Below are positions 1-8,000 of a stretch of DNA of 15,378 nt, piece by piece. Both the position numbers and the translations under genes were made by a program. Origin of the DNA: Bacteroidales bacterium (GTDB taxonomy: Bacteria > Bacteroidota > Bacteroidia > Bacteroidales > UBA932). Location of the stretch: positions 1 to 15,378 of the forward strand of contig JAGABD010000027.1 in the NCBI GenBank assembly GCA_017614795.1, in the 5' to 3' direction. The notes beneath the pieces were generated by a model that saw only the letters and a list, made by a program, of their open reading frames with translations, was not told the DNA's origin and did not search any database. Position 1 is the stretch's first letter. Every line of letters begins with the position of its first letter.

Positions 1-525
1 CTGCATCATGCGGTCGAGCTGCTGGCGGATGCCCTGGCCGTCCTCGGGTTCGATACCCTCGGCCTTCTCCATCACGACGTCGGAATACATCATGATGAGA
101 CGCCTGTAAGCGTCATAGACGAAGCGGGGGTTGCCGGTCTTCTTGATCATGCCGGGCAGGGTCGCCGAGCAAAGACCGATATTGAGGATGGTGTCCATCA
201 TTCCGGGCATGGAACTGCGCGCGCCGGAGCGGCAGCTGACGAGCAGCGGGTCGTTCAGATCGCCGAACTTCTTGCCCATAAGGGCCTCGGTGGCCTTGAG
301 AGCCTCCGCAACCTCTTTCTTGAGAGCGTCGGTGTAGCCGCCTCCGAGCTGATAATACTCGGCGCAGCATTCTGTCGTGATGGTAAATCCGGCAGGTACC
401 GGCATTCCAAGGCGGCTCATTTCCGCCAGGTTGGCTCCTTTTCCTCCAAGGAGTTCGCGCATAGCGCCATCGCCCTCGGCGGTCTTTCCACCGAAACGAT
501 AGACTCTTTTCTTTTCGTCAAACAT
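1..525 (-). CDS. ppdK: Pyruvate, phosphate dikinase, N-terminal part (cut by left edge)
   Basis: PPDK interconverts pyruvate + ATP + phosphate and phosphoenolpyruvate + AMP + pyrophosphate in the cytoplasm. In anaerobic Bacteroidota it serves PPi-linked glycolysis or PEP synthesis. The first 175 residues are present, starting at ATG 525-523, and the frame stays open to base 1. They belong to the N-terminal ATP-grasp (nucleotide-binding) domain. Seen directly: GGKGANLAEMSRLGMPVPAG followed by FTITTECC at about residues 27-54, the glycine-rich opening typical of PPDK and PEP synthase; and RSGARSSMPGMMDTILNIGL at about 98-117, which favours PPDK over PEP synthase. The central His-phosphocarrier domain and the PEP/pyruvate barrel lie outside the window. 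A 105-bp gap with its own promoter-like elements separates the gene from the PhoH gene upstream, so it is probably transcribed independently. Family assignment is near certain; completeness cannot be judged. Confidence 0.95.
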   Translation of the reverse strand, partial: MFDEKKRVYRFGGKTAEGDGAMRELLGGKGANLAEMSRLGMPVPAGFTITTECCAEYYQLGGGYTDALKKEVAEALKATEALMGKKFGDLNDPLLVSCRSGARSSMPGMMDTILNIGLCSATLPGMIKKTGNPRFVYDAYRRLIMMYSDVVMEKAEGIEPEDGQGIRQQLDRMMQ

Positions 526-630
526 AATTGCTTATAAACTAATACGTTAAAAAATTTTCATCGGTTGTGCGCACGCAAGGCGCGAAATTTTCGGCCACGA
601 AGATACTAAAATTTCACGAAATTTTCACTG
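526..630 (-). promoter_or_regulatory. Putative ppdK promoter/leader with AT-rich palindrome
   Basis: This 105-bp AT-rich gap precedes ppdK. On the minus strand TATCTTCG (bases 605-598) matches 7 of 8 positions of the Bacteroidota -7 element TAnnTTTG, implying a start near base 590 and a leader of about 65 nt. No good -33 TTTG is visible at the expected distance. Just upstream of the -7 element is a perfect 18-bp palindrome, AAAATTTCACGAAATTTT (608-625). A third GAAATTTT half-site lies on the other side at 584-591. A GTGCGCAC palindrome (567-574) falls in the leader. The promoter call rests on motif match and position; the operator role is inference. Confidence 0.45.
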
Positions 631-1983
631 CTAAAGCAATTTTGCCGCCAGTTCCGACAGTTCGCTCCTCTCGCCCTTCCGCAGAAATACGTGCTGGAAC
701 AGCGCCTGGCCGGCCATCTTCTCGCCGATGTGGGCGAGGCCGTTGGTCCACTGGTCGAGGTAGGGCTGGTCTATCTGGAACATATCTCCGGAGAACACCA
801 TCTTGGTGCCCTCCCCCGCCCTGGTCACTATCGTCTTGATTTCCAGAGGGGTGAGGTTCTGCGCCTCGTCTATGATGAAAAACGCCTTGCCGAGACTGCG
901 GCCGCGGATGTAGGCCAGAGGCTCGATTATGAGCTTCTCGTCCTTCAGCAGGCCCTCTATCTTCAGGGATTCCTTCGAGCCGGGACGGAACTGCCCCTTG
1001 ATGACGCCGAGATTGTCCATCAGCGGCTGGAGGAAGGGGCCCATCTTGCTCTTCTGGTCGCCCGGCAGGAAGCCGATGTCCTGGTTGCCGAGAATAACGG
1101 TCGGGCGGGAAAGGATGATGCTGTCGAAGTCCTTCTCCTGTTCGAGTGCGGCGGCCAGTGCGAGAAGCGTCTTGCCGGTGCCTGCGCCTCCGGTGAGCGA
1201 AACGAGCTTGATATCGGGGTTCAGAAGGGCGTCCAGCGCCATCTTCTGCTCTTCGTTGCGGGGTTTTATGCCATAGGCGACGCGGTTCCGCACCAGCACG
1301 ATACGGTCGCGCACAGCGTCATAGCGGGCGCAGACGGTCTCTTCCCTCGCTCCCTGCCATTTGAGTTTGAAGAGGCGGTTCGCTTCGGGTTTCTCGGAGC
1401 AGACCTTCTGCCAGGGCACTGCGTTATCGGGGCCGTAGGCCAGCTCCTGCATCACCTCGGACGGAAGCTCCACCACGCTGATTTCGCGGTTGGCGCGCTC
1501 GATGCGCTCGTCCTCTATCTTGTCGGTGAGATAATCCTGCACCGCCATTCCCACTGCCTTCGCCTTCATCCGGAGGTTGACGTCCTTTGTCACCAGCGCC
1601 ACGAAAGTGCCGGGGTTGTGGTCGCGCACCCATATCGCGGTGGCCAGGATGCGGTGGTCCTGGATGTCGTCGCAGAAGAGCTCGCGCATCTGCTCGGGAA
1701 AAGGATGGTTGGGCTCGACCTTGATCCAGCCCTTGTCCTTGGCAATCGGCAGGCCTCCTTCGGCGAAGGACTTGCCGCCCGATATCTTGTCGAGGTCCCG
1801 CATAAAATGGCGGGCGTTGTACGACAGGGTGTCGGCGCCTTTCTTAAACTTGTCGGCTTCTTCGATCACCGCCACCGGGATTACCAGATTGTTCTCCTGG
1901 AAGTGGAATATCGCCTTGTGGTCGTGCAGGATGACGTTGGTGTCCAGCACAAAAATCTTTGGTTTGCCCATAGTGTCAATCAT
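631..1983 (-). CDS. PIN-PhoH fusion ATPase (PhoH2/YlaK-type, putative RNase/RNA helicase)
   Basis: A 450-residue protein with an N-terminal PIN nuclease domain and a C-terminal PhoH P-loop ATPase domain. The PIN part shows FVLDTNVILHD (about 11-21), a conserved acidic stretch VIEEADKFKKG (about 39-49), DHRILATAIWV (about 110) and TKDVNLRMKAKAVGM (about 133-147), the usual places for metal-binding acidic residues. The PhoH part shows Walker A GGAGTGKT (about 265-272) and Walker B FFIIDEAQ (about 368-375), then a conserved SGDMFQID. Length and order match PhoH2 proteins, for which RNA unwinding and sequence-specific RNA cleavage have been reported in mycobacteria. Cytoplasmic, with no signal peptide. 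The ATG at 1983 is used; a second ATG four codons later is possible. It begins 18 nt after the stop of the PurL-like gene, so the two are probably co-transcribed. No antitoxin-like small gene sits beside it. Family certain; cellular substrate unknown. Confidence 0.93.
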   Translation of the reverse strand: MIDTMGKPKIFVLDTNVILHDHKAIFHFQENNLVIPVAVIEEADKFKKGADTLSYNARHFMRDLDKISGGKSFAEGGLPIAKDKGWIKVEPNHPFPEQMRELFCDDIQDHRILATAIWVRDHNPGTFVALVTKDVNLRMKAKAVGMAVQDYLTDKIEDERIERANREISVVELPSEVMQELAYGPDNAVPWQKVCSEKPEANRLFKLKWQGAREETVCARYDAVRDRIVLVRNRVAYGIKPRNEEQKMALDALLNPDIKLVSLTGGAGTGKTLLALAAALEQEKDFDSIILSRPTVILGNQDIGFLPGDQKSKMGPFLQPLMDNLGVIKGQFRPGSKESLKIEGLLKDEKLIIEPLAYIRGRSLGKAFFIIDEAQNLTPLEIKTIVTRAGEGTKMVFSGDMFQIDQPYLDQWTNGLAHIGEKMAGQALFQHVFLRKGERSELSELAAKLL

Positions 1984-2001
1984 GTGGCCGCACGTCGCGG
2001 C

Positions 2002-3129
2002 TTAGTCTTCACCTTCGCCTCCCTGGCGCCTTGCCAGCGCGTCCAGAATGTTCTGGATGCCGGTCTTGGCCGAGGATTTCACCCTGATATTGCCCCCCGC
2101 GACGGGATGTCCGAGGGGATAGAACGCCACGTCCTGCAGCAGCAGTTCGGCGTCGATGTAGTCGAAGTCCGCGTCCCTCACCTGGATCAGCGCTCCGGGC
2201 ACTTCAGCGAAGAGAAGGCGCACGTTGTCGTCCTCCGAAGTCGCCTTCTTGAGGTCCGAAAGGTCGATTTCCGCGCCGGTACGCTCCGTAGTCATGCCCT
2301 TCAGAGCCGTCAGCAGGCCGCCGTCGCCCACGGTGGAAGCCGAGATGATGATACCGTCCTCCACCAGTTCGCGGACCACCTCGAAGCAGTCCTGGAAATA
2401 GTCGGCGTCGTCCACGAGGGGCGCCACGGGACGGGCGAACTTCATCGCCTGGGCGAAAAGGGATCCCCCCATACGGTAGGCGGAGGAATCGAAGGGAATA
2501 TAAACGATCCAGCTGCTCTCGTCCGGCACCAGCGAAGACGGCAGCGAGGCCGCTCCGAGTTTCGGGGAAGCTGTGGTGAAAGGTCTTTCGATGAGGGATT
2601 CTTCGTCGGTGCCGCCGCGAAGGCCGGGCGCGAAGGCAAGCGAGCAATAAGGGTATCCAGCGGAAGCTTCATAGGAGCGGAGGCTCACCCCGAGGGAATC
2701 GAGGAATTCTCCCGCCGCCTGTACGGAAGAATAGAAGGCGGAAGATGCGCCCAGCGCCTCCGTGTTCCAGTGCCACGCCGCGTCGAGGCTCACGTCGCCG
2801 ATGCGGAAGCTTCCCATCCTCCACAGGCAGTCCAGCAGGGCCGTCGCTATGCGGAAGCGGGTGTAGGAGTCCGCGAAGATTAGGGGAACCTCGCGTTCAC
2901 CGCCGAGTTTTTCGAGAACTGCGTTAAGGTAGACGTCGATTTCTTCGGCATCCCACTCCGCCGGAGAAACCTCGGGCTCGAGGCTCTCGTCCACTATCCT
3001 TGCGGCTATCGCATCCTCCGCGGCGGGGGCCAGTTCGCTCACCGCGTCGAGAATCGCCGCGGGCGTCAGCTCCTGGGTAACACCGTCGATGATGTACGTG
3101 GATTGCAGCAGTGAGATTTTTGTACCCAT
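2002..3129 (-). CDS. Free-standing PurL C-terminal-half-like protein (AIRS-fold, likely non-canonical)
   Basis: A 375-residue cytoplasmic protein that I read as related to the second AIR-synthase-like half of large-type PurL (phosphoribosylformylglycinamidine synthase). The resemblance is clearest in the C-terminal part: STVGDGGLLTALKGM (about 263-277) parallels the family's DxSDGGL motif, and LLFAEVPGALIQVRDAD (about 303-319) parallels LFAEELGAVIQVR. Upstream, DVSLDAAWHWN (about 110-120) parallels the segment before PurL's second nucleotide site. The GKDSMSM-type loop expected there is not recognisable, replaced by RSYEASAGYP. The glutaminase domain and the first, catalytic AIRS half are absent, since PurL is normally about 1200-1300 residues. 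It therefore cannot be a complete FGAM synthase; a regulatory, structural or new nucleotide-binding role is inference. ATG 3129 is preferred over a TTG six codons upstream, which would overlap the promoter. The family call is from memory of PurL sequences, not an alignment. Confidence 0.72.
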   Translation of the reverse strand: MGTKISLLQSTYIIDGVTQELTPAAILDAVSELAPAAEDAIAARIVDESLEPEVSPAEWDAEEIDVYLNAVLEKLGGEREVPLIFADSYTRFRIATALLDCLWRMGSFRIGDVSLDAAWHWNTEALGASSAFYSSVQAAGEFLDSLGVSLRSYEASAGYPYCSLAFAPGLRGGTDEESLIERPFTTASPKLGAASLPSSLVPDESSWIVYIPFDSSAYRMGGSLFAQAMKFARPVAPLVDDADYFQDCFEVVRELVEDGIIISASTVGDGGLLTALKGMTTERTGAEIDLSDLKKATSEDDNVRLLFAEVPGALIQVRDADFDYIDAELLLQDVAFYPLGHPVAGGNIRVKSSAKTGIQNILDALARRQGGEGED

Positions 3130-3176
3130 ATTACGAAAATCCCTCAAAAATAACTATTTTTGGTTTCAGTTGCAAT
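3130..3176. promoter_or_regulatory. Divergent promoter island between PurL-like gene and folC
   Basis: This 47-bp AT-rich gap separates two head-to-head genes. It contains two back-to-back copies of a perfect TAnnTTTG -7 element: TATTTTTG on the plus strand at 3155-3162 (toward folC) and TATTTTTG on the minus strand at 3152-3145 (toward the PurL-like gene). For the minus promoter a TTG at 3175-3173 lies 20 nt upstream, the right spacing for the -33 element. No comparable -33 is seen for the plus promoter. Both leaders would be only about 10 nt. The two elements together form the palindrome CAAAAATA-AC-TATTTTTG (3145-3162), which could itself be an operator. Confidence 0.6.
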
Positions 3177-4571
3177 ATGAAATACGACGAAACTGCATAC
3201 GACGAGCGGATTTCGAGGCTCTTTTCACGTTTTCAGTCCGTACAGAACGTAGGATTCGGGCCGGACAGCTACAAGCCGGGGCTCGACGGAATGAGGCGCT
3301 TCGGCGATATGCTGGGCACCCCTTGGGGTGCCTACCTCACCATCCACGTGGCAGGCACGAACGGCAAGGGCAGCGTCGCCTCGATGCTAGCCAGCGCCAT
3401 CGCCTGGGACGGGCGCAAAGTAGGGCTCTACACCTCTCCCCATCTCCTGGATTTCCGAGAGAGGATGAAGGTGGTCACGAACGATGGCTGGACGATGCCT
3501 GACAAGCAGTGGGTTTGGGATTTTCTGGAGAAGTACGAGAAGGATTTCGGCAATCTGTCGTTTTTCGAGATAACCACGGGGATGGCTTTCAAGTGGTTCG
3601 AGGAGCAGGGCGTGCAAGTCGCCGTCATAGAAGCCGGCCTCGGCGGGCGCCTCGACAGCACGAATGTCATAACCCCGATGCTCAGCATCATAACCTCCAT
3701 AGGCCTCGACCATTGCGCCATCCTCGGCAATACCAGGGCCGCCATCGCGAAAGAGAAGGCGGGCATCTTCAAGTCCGGAGCGCCTGCGCTGGTATGGGGG
3801 CACGACGCTGAAACCGACAAGGTGTTCGGAGAGGCCGCCTGGCAAGCCGGGAGCCCTCTCTTCTACGCCGACGACATCCTGCCCAAGGGGATGCCCGACG
3901 GCATCCTGTCGCAGATGGACCTTCGCGGCCCCTGCCAGGCAGCAAATCTCCGCACGGTTTATGCGGCAATGAGCATTATGAGCAAGTCCTCGTGGTGGTT
4001 CTCCGGCGACAGTATGGGGGAAGCCATTCTCCACGCCGCGGCACGCACCGGACTGCGCGGACGATGGGAAAGAATTGTTCGCGACGGGACCGAATTCATC
4101 TTCGACATAGGGCACAACCCCGCCGCCCTCGCCCTCAATTTCGCGAGGCTCGAAGAACTCAGGCGCGGTAAGGATGCCGCCGGAGGACAGGGCGCTGAAC
4201 GGCCTCTGAGCATAGTATACGGTATCATGGCGGACAAGGATCTCGATGCCATCGCTCCCCTGATGCCCGCCGGCGCGAAGTACCTGCTTGTCGCCCCCGA
4301 TTCGCCCAGATCCCTGCCGGCCGCGGAACTTCTCCGCCGTCTGCAGGCGCTGCGCCCCGACCTCGACTGCGCCATAGTCGGCGACGGCTCCGTGGCGCTG
4401 GCGCTTAAAACGCTGCTGCACAGCGATTTAAGCAATTCCTTCTGTCCCGAAAACGGGGTAGAAGGAATTGGCCAACTGCCTGAGAATCAGCAGGTTGGCC
4501 GCCAGCCGTCAATCGTCTACGTCGGTGGCAGCACTTTTGTAGTATCCGAAGCGTTAGCCTGTTTCGAATGA
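3177..4571 (+). CDS. folC: Bifunctional dihydrofolate synthase / folylpolyglutamate synthase
   Basis: FolC adds glutamate to dihydropteroate and then further glutamates to reduced folates, using ATP, in the cytoplasm. The 464-residue product has the Mur-ligase-like layout. P-loop AGTNGKGSV is at about 60-68, TSPHL near 86, the catalytic-core EAGLGGRLDSTN at about 151-162, SIGLDHCAILGNT with KEKAGIF at about 174-197, and the C-terminal-domain signature FDIGHNPAALALN at about 308-320, then IVYGIMADKDL. ATG 3177 is chosen because the upstream GTG (3111) would place 22 unrelated residues over the promoter and the divergent gene. Near the C-terminus, about residues 416-445, a stretch not expected in FolC precedes the conserved YVGGSTFVVSEAL; it coincides exactly with two DNA hairpins (4433-4500). 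The stop overlaps the next start as ATGA, indicating translational coupling to the DUF2147 gene. Confidence 0.96.
   Translation: MKYDETAYDERISRLFSRFQSVQNVGFGPDSYKPGLDGMRRFGDMLGTPWGAYLTIHVAGTNGKGSVASMLASAIAWDGRKVGLYTSPHLLDFRERMKVVTNDGWTMPDKQWVWDFLEKYEKDFGNLSFFEITTGMAFKWFEEQGVQVAVIEAGLGGRLDSTNVITPMLSIITSIGLDHCAILGNTRAAIAKEKAGIFKSGAPALVWGHDAETDKVFGEAAWQAGSPLFYADDILPKGMPDGILSQMDLRGPCQAANLRTVYAAMSIMSKSSWWFSGDSMGEAILHAAARTGLRGRWERIVRDGTEFIFDIGHNPAALALNFARLEELRRGKDAAGGQGAERPLSIVYGIMADKDLDAIAPLMPAGAKYLLVAPDSPRSLPAAELLRRLQALRPDLDCAIVGDGSVALALKTLLHSDLSNSFCPENGVEGIGQLPENQQVGRQPSIVYVGGSTFVVSEALACFE
4433..4470. repeat. Strong hairpin inside folC coding sequence (putative inserted palindromic element)
   Basis: Perfect 11-bp inverted arms CAATTCCTTCT (4433-4443) and AGAAGGAATTG (4460-4470) enclose a second stem CCCG/CGGG around an AAAA loop (4446-4457). 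Two G-U pairs join the stems, so the 38 nt fold into a continuous 17-bp stem with a four-base loop. The hairpin lies in a non-conserved extra segment of FolC and is read through in frame. No T-run follows, so it is not a canonical terminator. Confidence 0.85.
4470..4500. repeat. Second adjacent hairpin inside folC
   Basis: Inverted arms GGCCAAC (4470-4476) and GTTGGCC (4494-4500) enclose an inner CTGA/TCAG stem with a GAA loop (4480-4490), separated by a small internal loop. It abuts the previous hairpin, sharing base 4470, so the two form one 68-nt double-hairpin unit inside the coding sequence. Confidence 0.75.
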
Positions 4572-4996
4572 TCAAACTGCTGTGCATAATCCTCGCGGCG
4601 CTTCTCGCCGGAGGCAGCCCCGACGCCATTGTCGGGGACTACTTCTCGATTCACGGAAAAGATGAATACAAGGTCCGCGTGAGCGAAAAGCCCGACGGCA
4701 GTTTCAAGGCCCAGCTTTTCTGGACGAAAAACAGCATAAACCCCGCCACGGGCAAGATCTGGACGGATTACAAGAATCCCGACAAATCCCTGCGGGACAC
4801 CCCCTGCGACCAAATAGTGATAATCGACGGGCTGAAATACAACGAGGCCAAAGACCAATGGGATGGCGCCAAGATCTACGACCCCCGCCACGGCATAAAG
4901 GCTAATGTAGTCGTGAAGCGGAATCCCGACGGAAACCTTACCCTCAGGTGCTCGCTGCTCGGCATCAGCGAAACCGTAATCTGGAAGAAACTCTGA
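4568..4996 (+). CDS. Exported DUF2147 family protein
   Basis: A 142-residue small exported protein of unknown function. The N-terminus MIKLLCIILAALLAGGS is a hydrophobic signal peptide, so the mature form is probably periplasmic. The body follows the DUF2147 pattern: an opening IVGDY where others have a tryptophan-containing start, then FWTKNSINPATGKIWTDYKN (the usual place of the 'D..NPDP.LR' segment), PDKSLRDTPCDQIVI, a DGLKYNE turn, DGAKIYDPRHGI (about 95-106, the most diagnostic stretch), and a C-terminal LLGISETVIWKKL. The fold is expected to be a small beta-barrel. The start overlaps the folC stop by 4 nt and the stop is 4 nt before the alpha-2-macroglobulin gene, so all three form one operon. 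No catalytic residues can be proposed. Family call fairly confident. Confidence 0.85.
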   Translation: MIKLLCIILAALLAGGSPDAIVGDYFSIHGKDEYKVRVSEKPDGSFKAQLFWTKNSINPATGKIWTDYKNPDKSLRDTPCDQIVIIDGLKYNEAKDQWDGAKIYDPRHGIKANVVVKRNPDGNLTLRCSLLGISETVIWKKL

Positions 4997-5000
4997 GACA

Positions 5001-8000
5001 ATGCGAAAATACCTGTATATCCTTCTCATAGCCGCGTTCCTGCCTCTGGCGGGAGGGCACGTGCTCACCAAACTCTGGCAGAATTTCGATGCCGCGCTCA
5101 AGGCGGACAAGCCACAGGACGAGATGAAGGCGCTCGAGGCCATCAAAAAGGAGGCTAAGACAAAGCATCTGACCTGGGATTACTACGATGCCTGCACTCG
5201 CTATGTCGACGTGGCGTCGTCGGTGAACTGGAAACTTCGCGACAGCCTCGCCGCCAAAAGCCAGGAGGAGATCGACGCTTTCGGCGAGCCCGTGGCGGTG
5301 TATGCCCTCAACTATTTGAAGTATTCTTACCGCAAGTCAGGGCAGGCGGGCGCGCTGGAATTCGCAAAGGCCAACAAGAAAAAGCTTCTTGCAGGCAAGA
5401 ATCCGGATTTCTATGCCGACGACTGGAATCTTTCCCGATACAAGTTCGGGCAGTGGCTCAGGGACAATATTGCTGACGATTATGAATACGTTCTCTGGAG
5501 CATCGGCGACAGGGATGCCCTCAAGGAGCATTTCGCCGGGAAGTACCCTATGGGTGCGCTGGTGGAATACGAAGAGATCGCCGGGCAGGCCGGCTATGAC
5601 GTAAGGAAGAACGGCAAGGACGGTGAAAGGGAGGAGGCAAAGAAAAAAGCCCTGAAGGATTTCGCCGCGAAGTACGCCGGCAAGGCAGTTGCGCTTCTGG
5701 CCGAAGAGGACATCCTGCAGTTGCGTTTGGAAGAGCTCGAAAAAGACTCGAAGGATGACGCCCCTTACAAGGCCCTGTACGAGGACTGCAAGGCCCTTTC
5801 CGCAAAGCGCGGAAGCTTCAAAGGCTCCGAAAAGGAACTGGCGGCGTGCTGCACCCTGGCGGATGCTTTGGCGGAGCAGTTGACCGCCCCTTCGCTGGAC
5901 GTTTCGGTGGTAGACGGCGAGGCGCTGGTCATCTTCCGCAACCTTACGGAGGCCAGGCTGGAAATTGCCGGGGCCGGAAATGACGCAAAAAAGAACGGCT
6001 TAGAACTTTGGAAAAGCAAGGTGGAGAACAAGGCAAAATCCTTCTATCTGCCTGACACTGTGAAAATTACCCTTCCGGCACTGAACGACGGAGAATACAG
6101 CGTCAAATGCACGTCCGGGAAGCTCGAAGACAGCGCCGACTGGTTCAAATACACCATTGCGGCGTCGCTCCGTTACAATGCCGACGGCCCCGCGGTTTGG
6201 GCGGCGGACTATCTGAGCGGAAAGCCCATCGCGAAAGCGGACATCGAACTCGTCCGGAACAAGGAAACCGTAAAGCGTTTCGAGGGCATCGCCCTGGACG
6301 GCTTCACTCCCCTTCCCAAGGAACTTCTGGATCTTGCGGGCAAGGGCAAAAAACACGACCTGCATTATGTCAGGCTGCTCTGCGCCGGCGAAAACGGAAC
6401 AGTGCGCTCGTGCCGCACCATTGCGCTGCGTACCAACTACAAGGCCGGAGTCGAAGACGATCCCACCCTGCGCCACTGCGAAATTTTCACCGACCGCCGC
6501 GCCTACAATCCCGGCGAAACCCTCCGCTTCAAGGCTATAGTCTATTACGGAAAATACAGCTACGCAAAGGCCTCCAAGGGCGAAAAATACAGGGCTGTGC
6601 TGAAAGACACCGAAGGCAACTTGCTCGGCACCCTCGACAAGACCACGGGCGAATTCGGCGGCTTCGGCGGACCGTTCACGCTCACCCGCACGCAGAAGAA
6701 CGGCTGGTACCGTCTCTACATAGAAGATGAAGTTCACCATACCGTGGCTTCGACCTCGGTGCTGGTGGACGACTTCGTCCTGCCTACCTTCGACGTCGTT
6801 TTCGACAAGCAGCCCGAGCAGTGGCTTCCGCTGGACAAGATATGCGTGAGCGGCAAGGCCGCGGCATATTCGGGGCACAGCCTCGCGGGTGCAGACGCCA
6901 CCTGGAGCTATACCCTCAACGGCGAAGAAAAGGATATGGGCAAGGCCGAAATCAAGGCCGACGGAAGTTTCAATCTCGAGATTCCGGTGCCTTCCGAGTA
7001 CGATTACATATGGTATAGCGTGAGGCTGAAACTGAGCGACGCCAGCGGCGAGACCCAGGAATTCAGCAAAGGCGGAAGCGTCAGCAAAAAGCCGGAGCCC
7101 AAGGTGCCCACGGAGTATTATTTCGAGGATTTGGGCGGAGACGGCCTCGCGCTCAAGGTGGTCGCCGGCGACAAGCCCGTTTGGATGGTGTACGAAGTCC
7201 ACGGCAGCGGAGATGTCCTGCTGGCAAAGGGTATCTCCCCCGTCATGCCCGACCCGATCGGGCACCTCGCTGCGACCGAGCTTCGCTTCAATTACGAAGC
7301 CTCCTGGCCCGATGCGGTGAGCCTCGGCGTCACCTACTTCCAGAACAAGAAGTGCTACAGCAAGACTATCTCCCGCAGACGCCCCACCGACCGCTGGGAC
7401 CTCCCTCTGGAGTTCACGCGCTTCCTCGACACCACCCTGCCCGGACAGCAGTACAGCTTCGGCATCAAGACAGGCCCGGACGCGGAATGCACCGCCGTCA
7501 TCTTCGACAAGGCGACCGAACGCTTCGCGCCGAATGCATGGCACCAGCTTCTGCCTTCTCCCGCTCCCCTGCCGGGCGTCCGATACACCAACGAGCCCGG
7601 CTCCAATGACAGCAGGCAGACGGTATTCTATAAGGTTAGGACCGCGATGGCGAAGTCCGCTATGGGCGTAAATGCCAACTTGGAGATGGCTGTCGCCGAA
7701 GATGCCGCCACGATGGACGCCGCTCCCGCGGCGGTACAGGAACAGGAAGCCGAAGTGCTTGTCCGCGAAGATTTCGCCACCACCATCGCCTGGGTCCCGG
7801 CCCTTATCAGCGACAAGGACGGCAACATCGAGTTCAAGTTCACCAACGCCGACAAGCTCTCGACCTTCTGGGTGCAGCTTTTCGCCCACGACAAGACAAT
7901 GCGCAGCGCAAGCCTTAGGCGCGAAATGAAAGTCACCCTGCCGGTTAAGGTGAGCCTCGCGCTGCCGCAGTTCCTCTATGAAGGCGACCGTTACGTGACA

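Noticed and set aside
631..1983. The PIN-PhoH gene as one half of a toxin-antitoxin pair
   Set aside because: No small antitoxin-like gene is adjacent; the upstream partner is a 375-residue PurL-like protein and the size matches ordinary PhoH2-type proteins.
691..2883. A 730-codon open frame on the plus strand opposite the PhoH and PurL-like genes
   Set aside because: It is antisense to two clear protein genes, has no recognisable motif, and arises from GC-rich codon bias that removes stops from one antisense frame.
3111..3176. GTG start giving FolC 22 more N-terminal residues
   Set aside because: It would overlap the start of the divergent gene and the promoter palindrome; ATG 3177 fits FolC N-termini.
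4433..4500. The folC hairpins as a transcription terminator
   Set aside because: No T-run follows on either strand, and the downstream genes overlap or closely follow folC, so termination here would cut its own operon.
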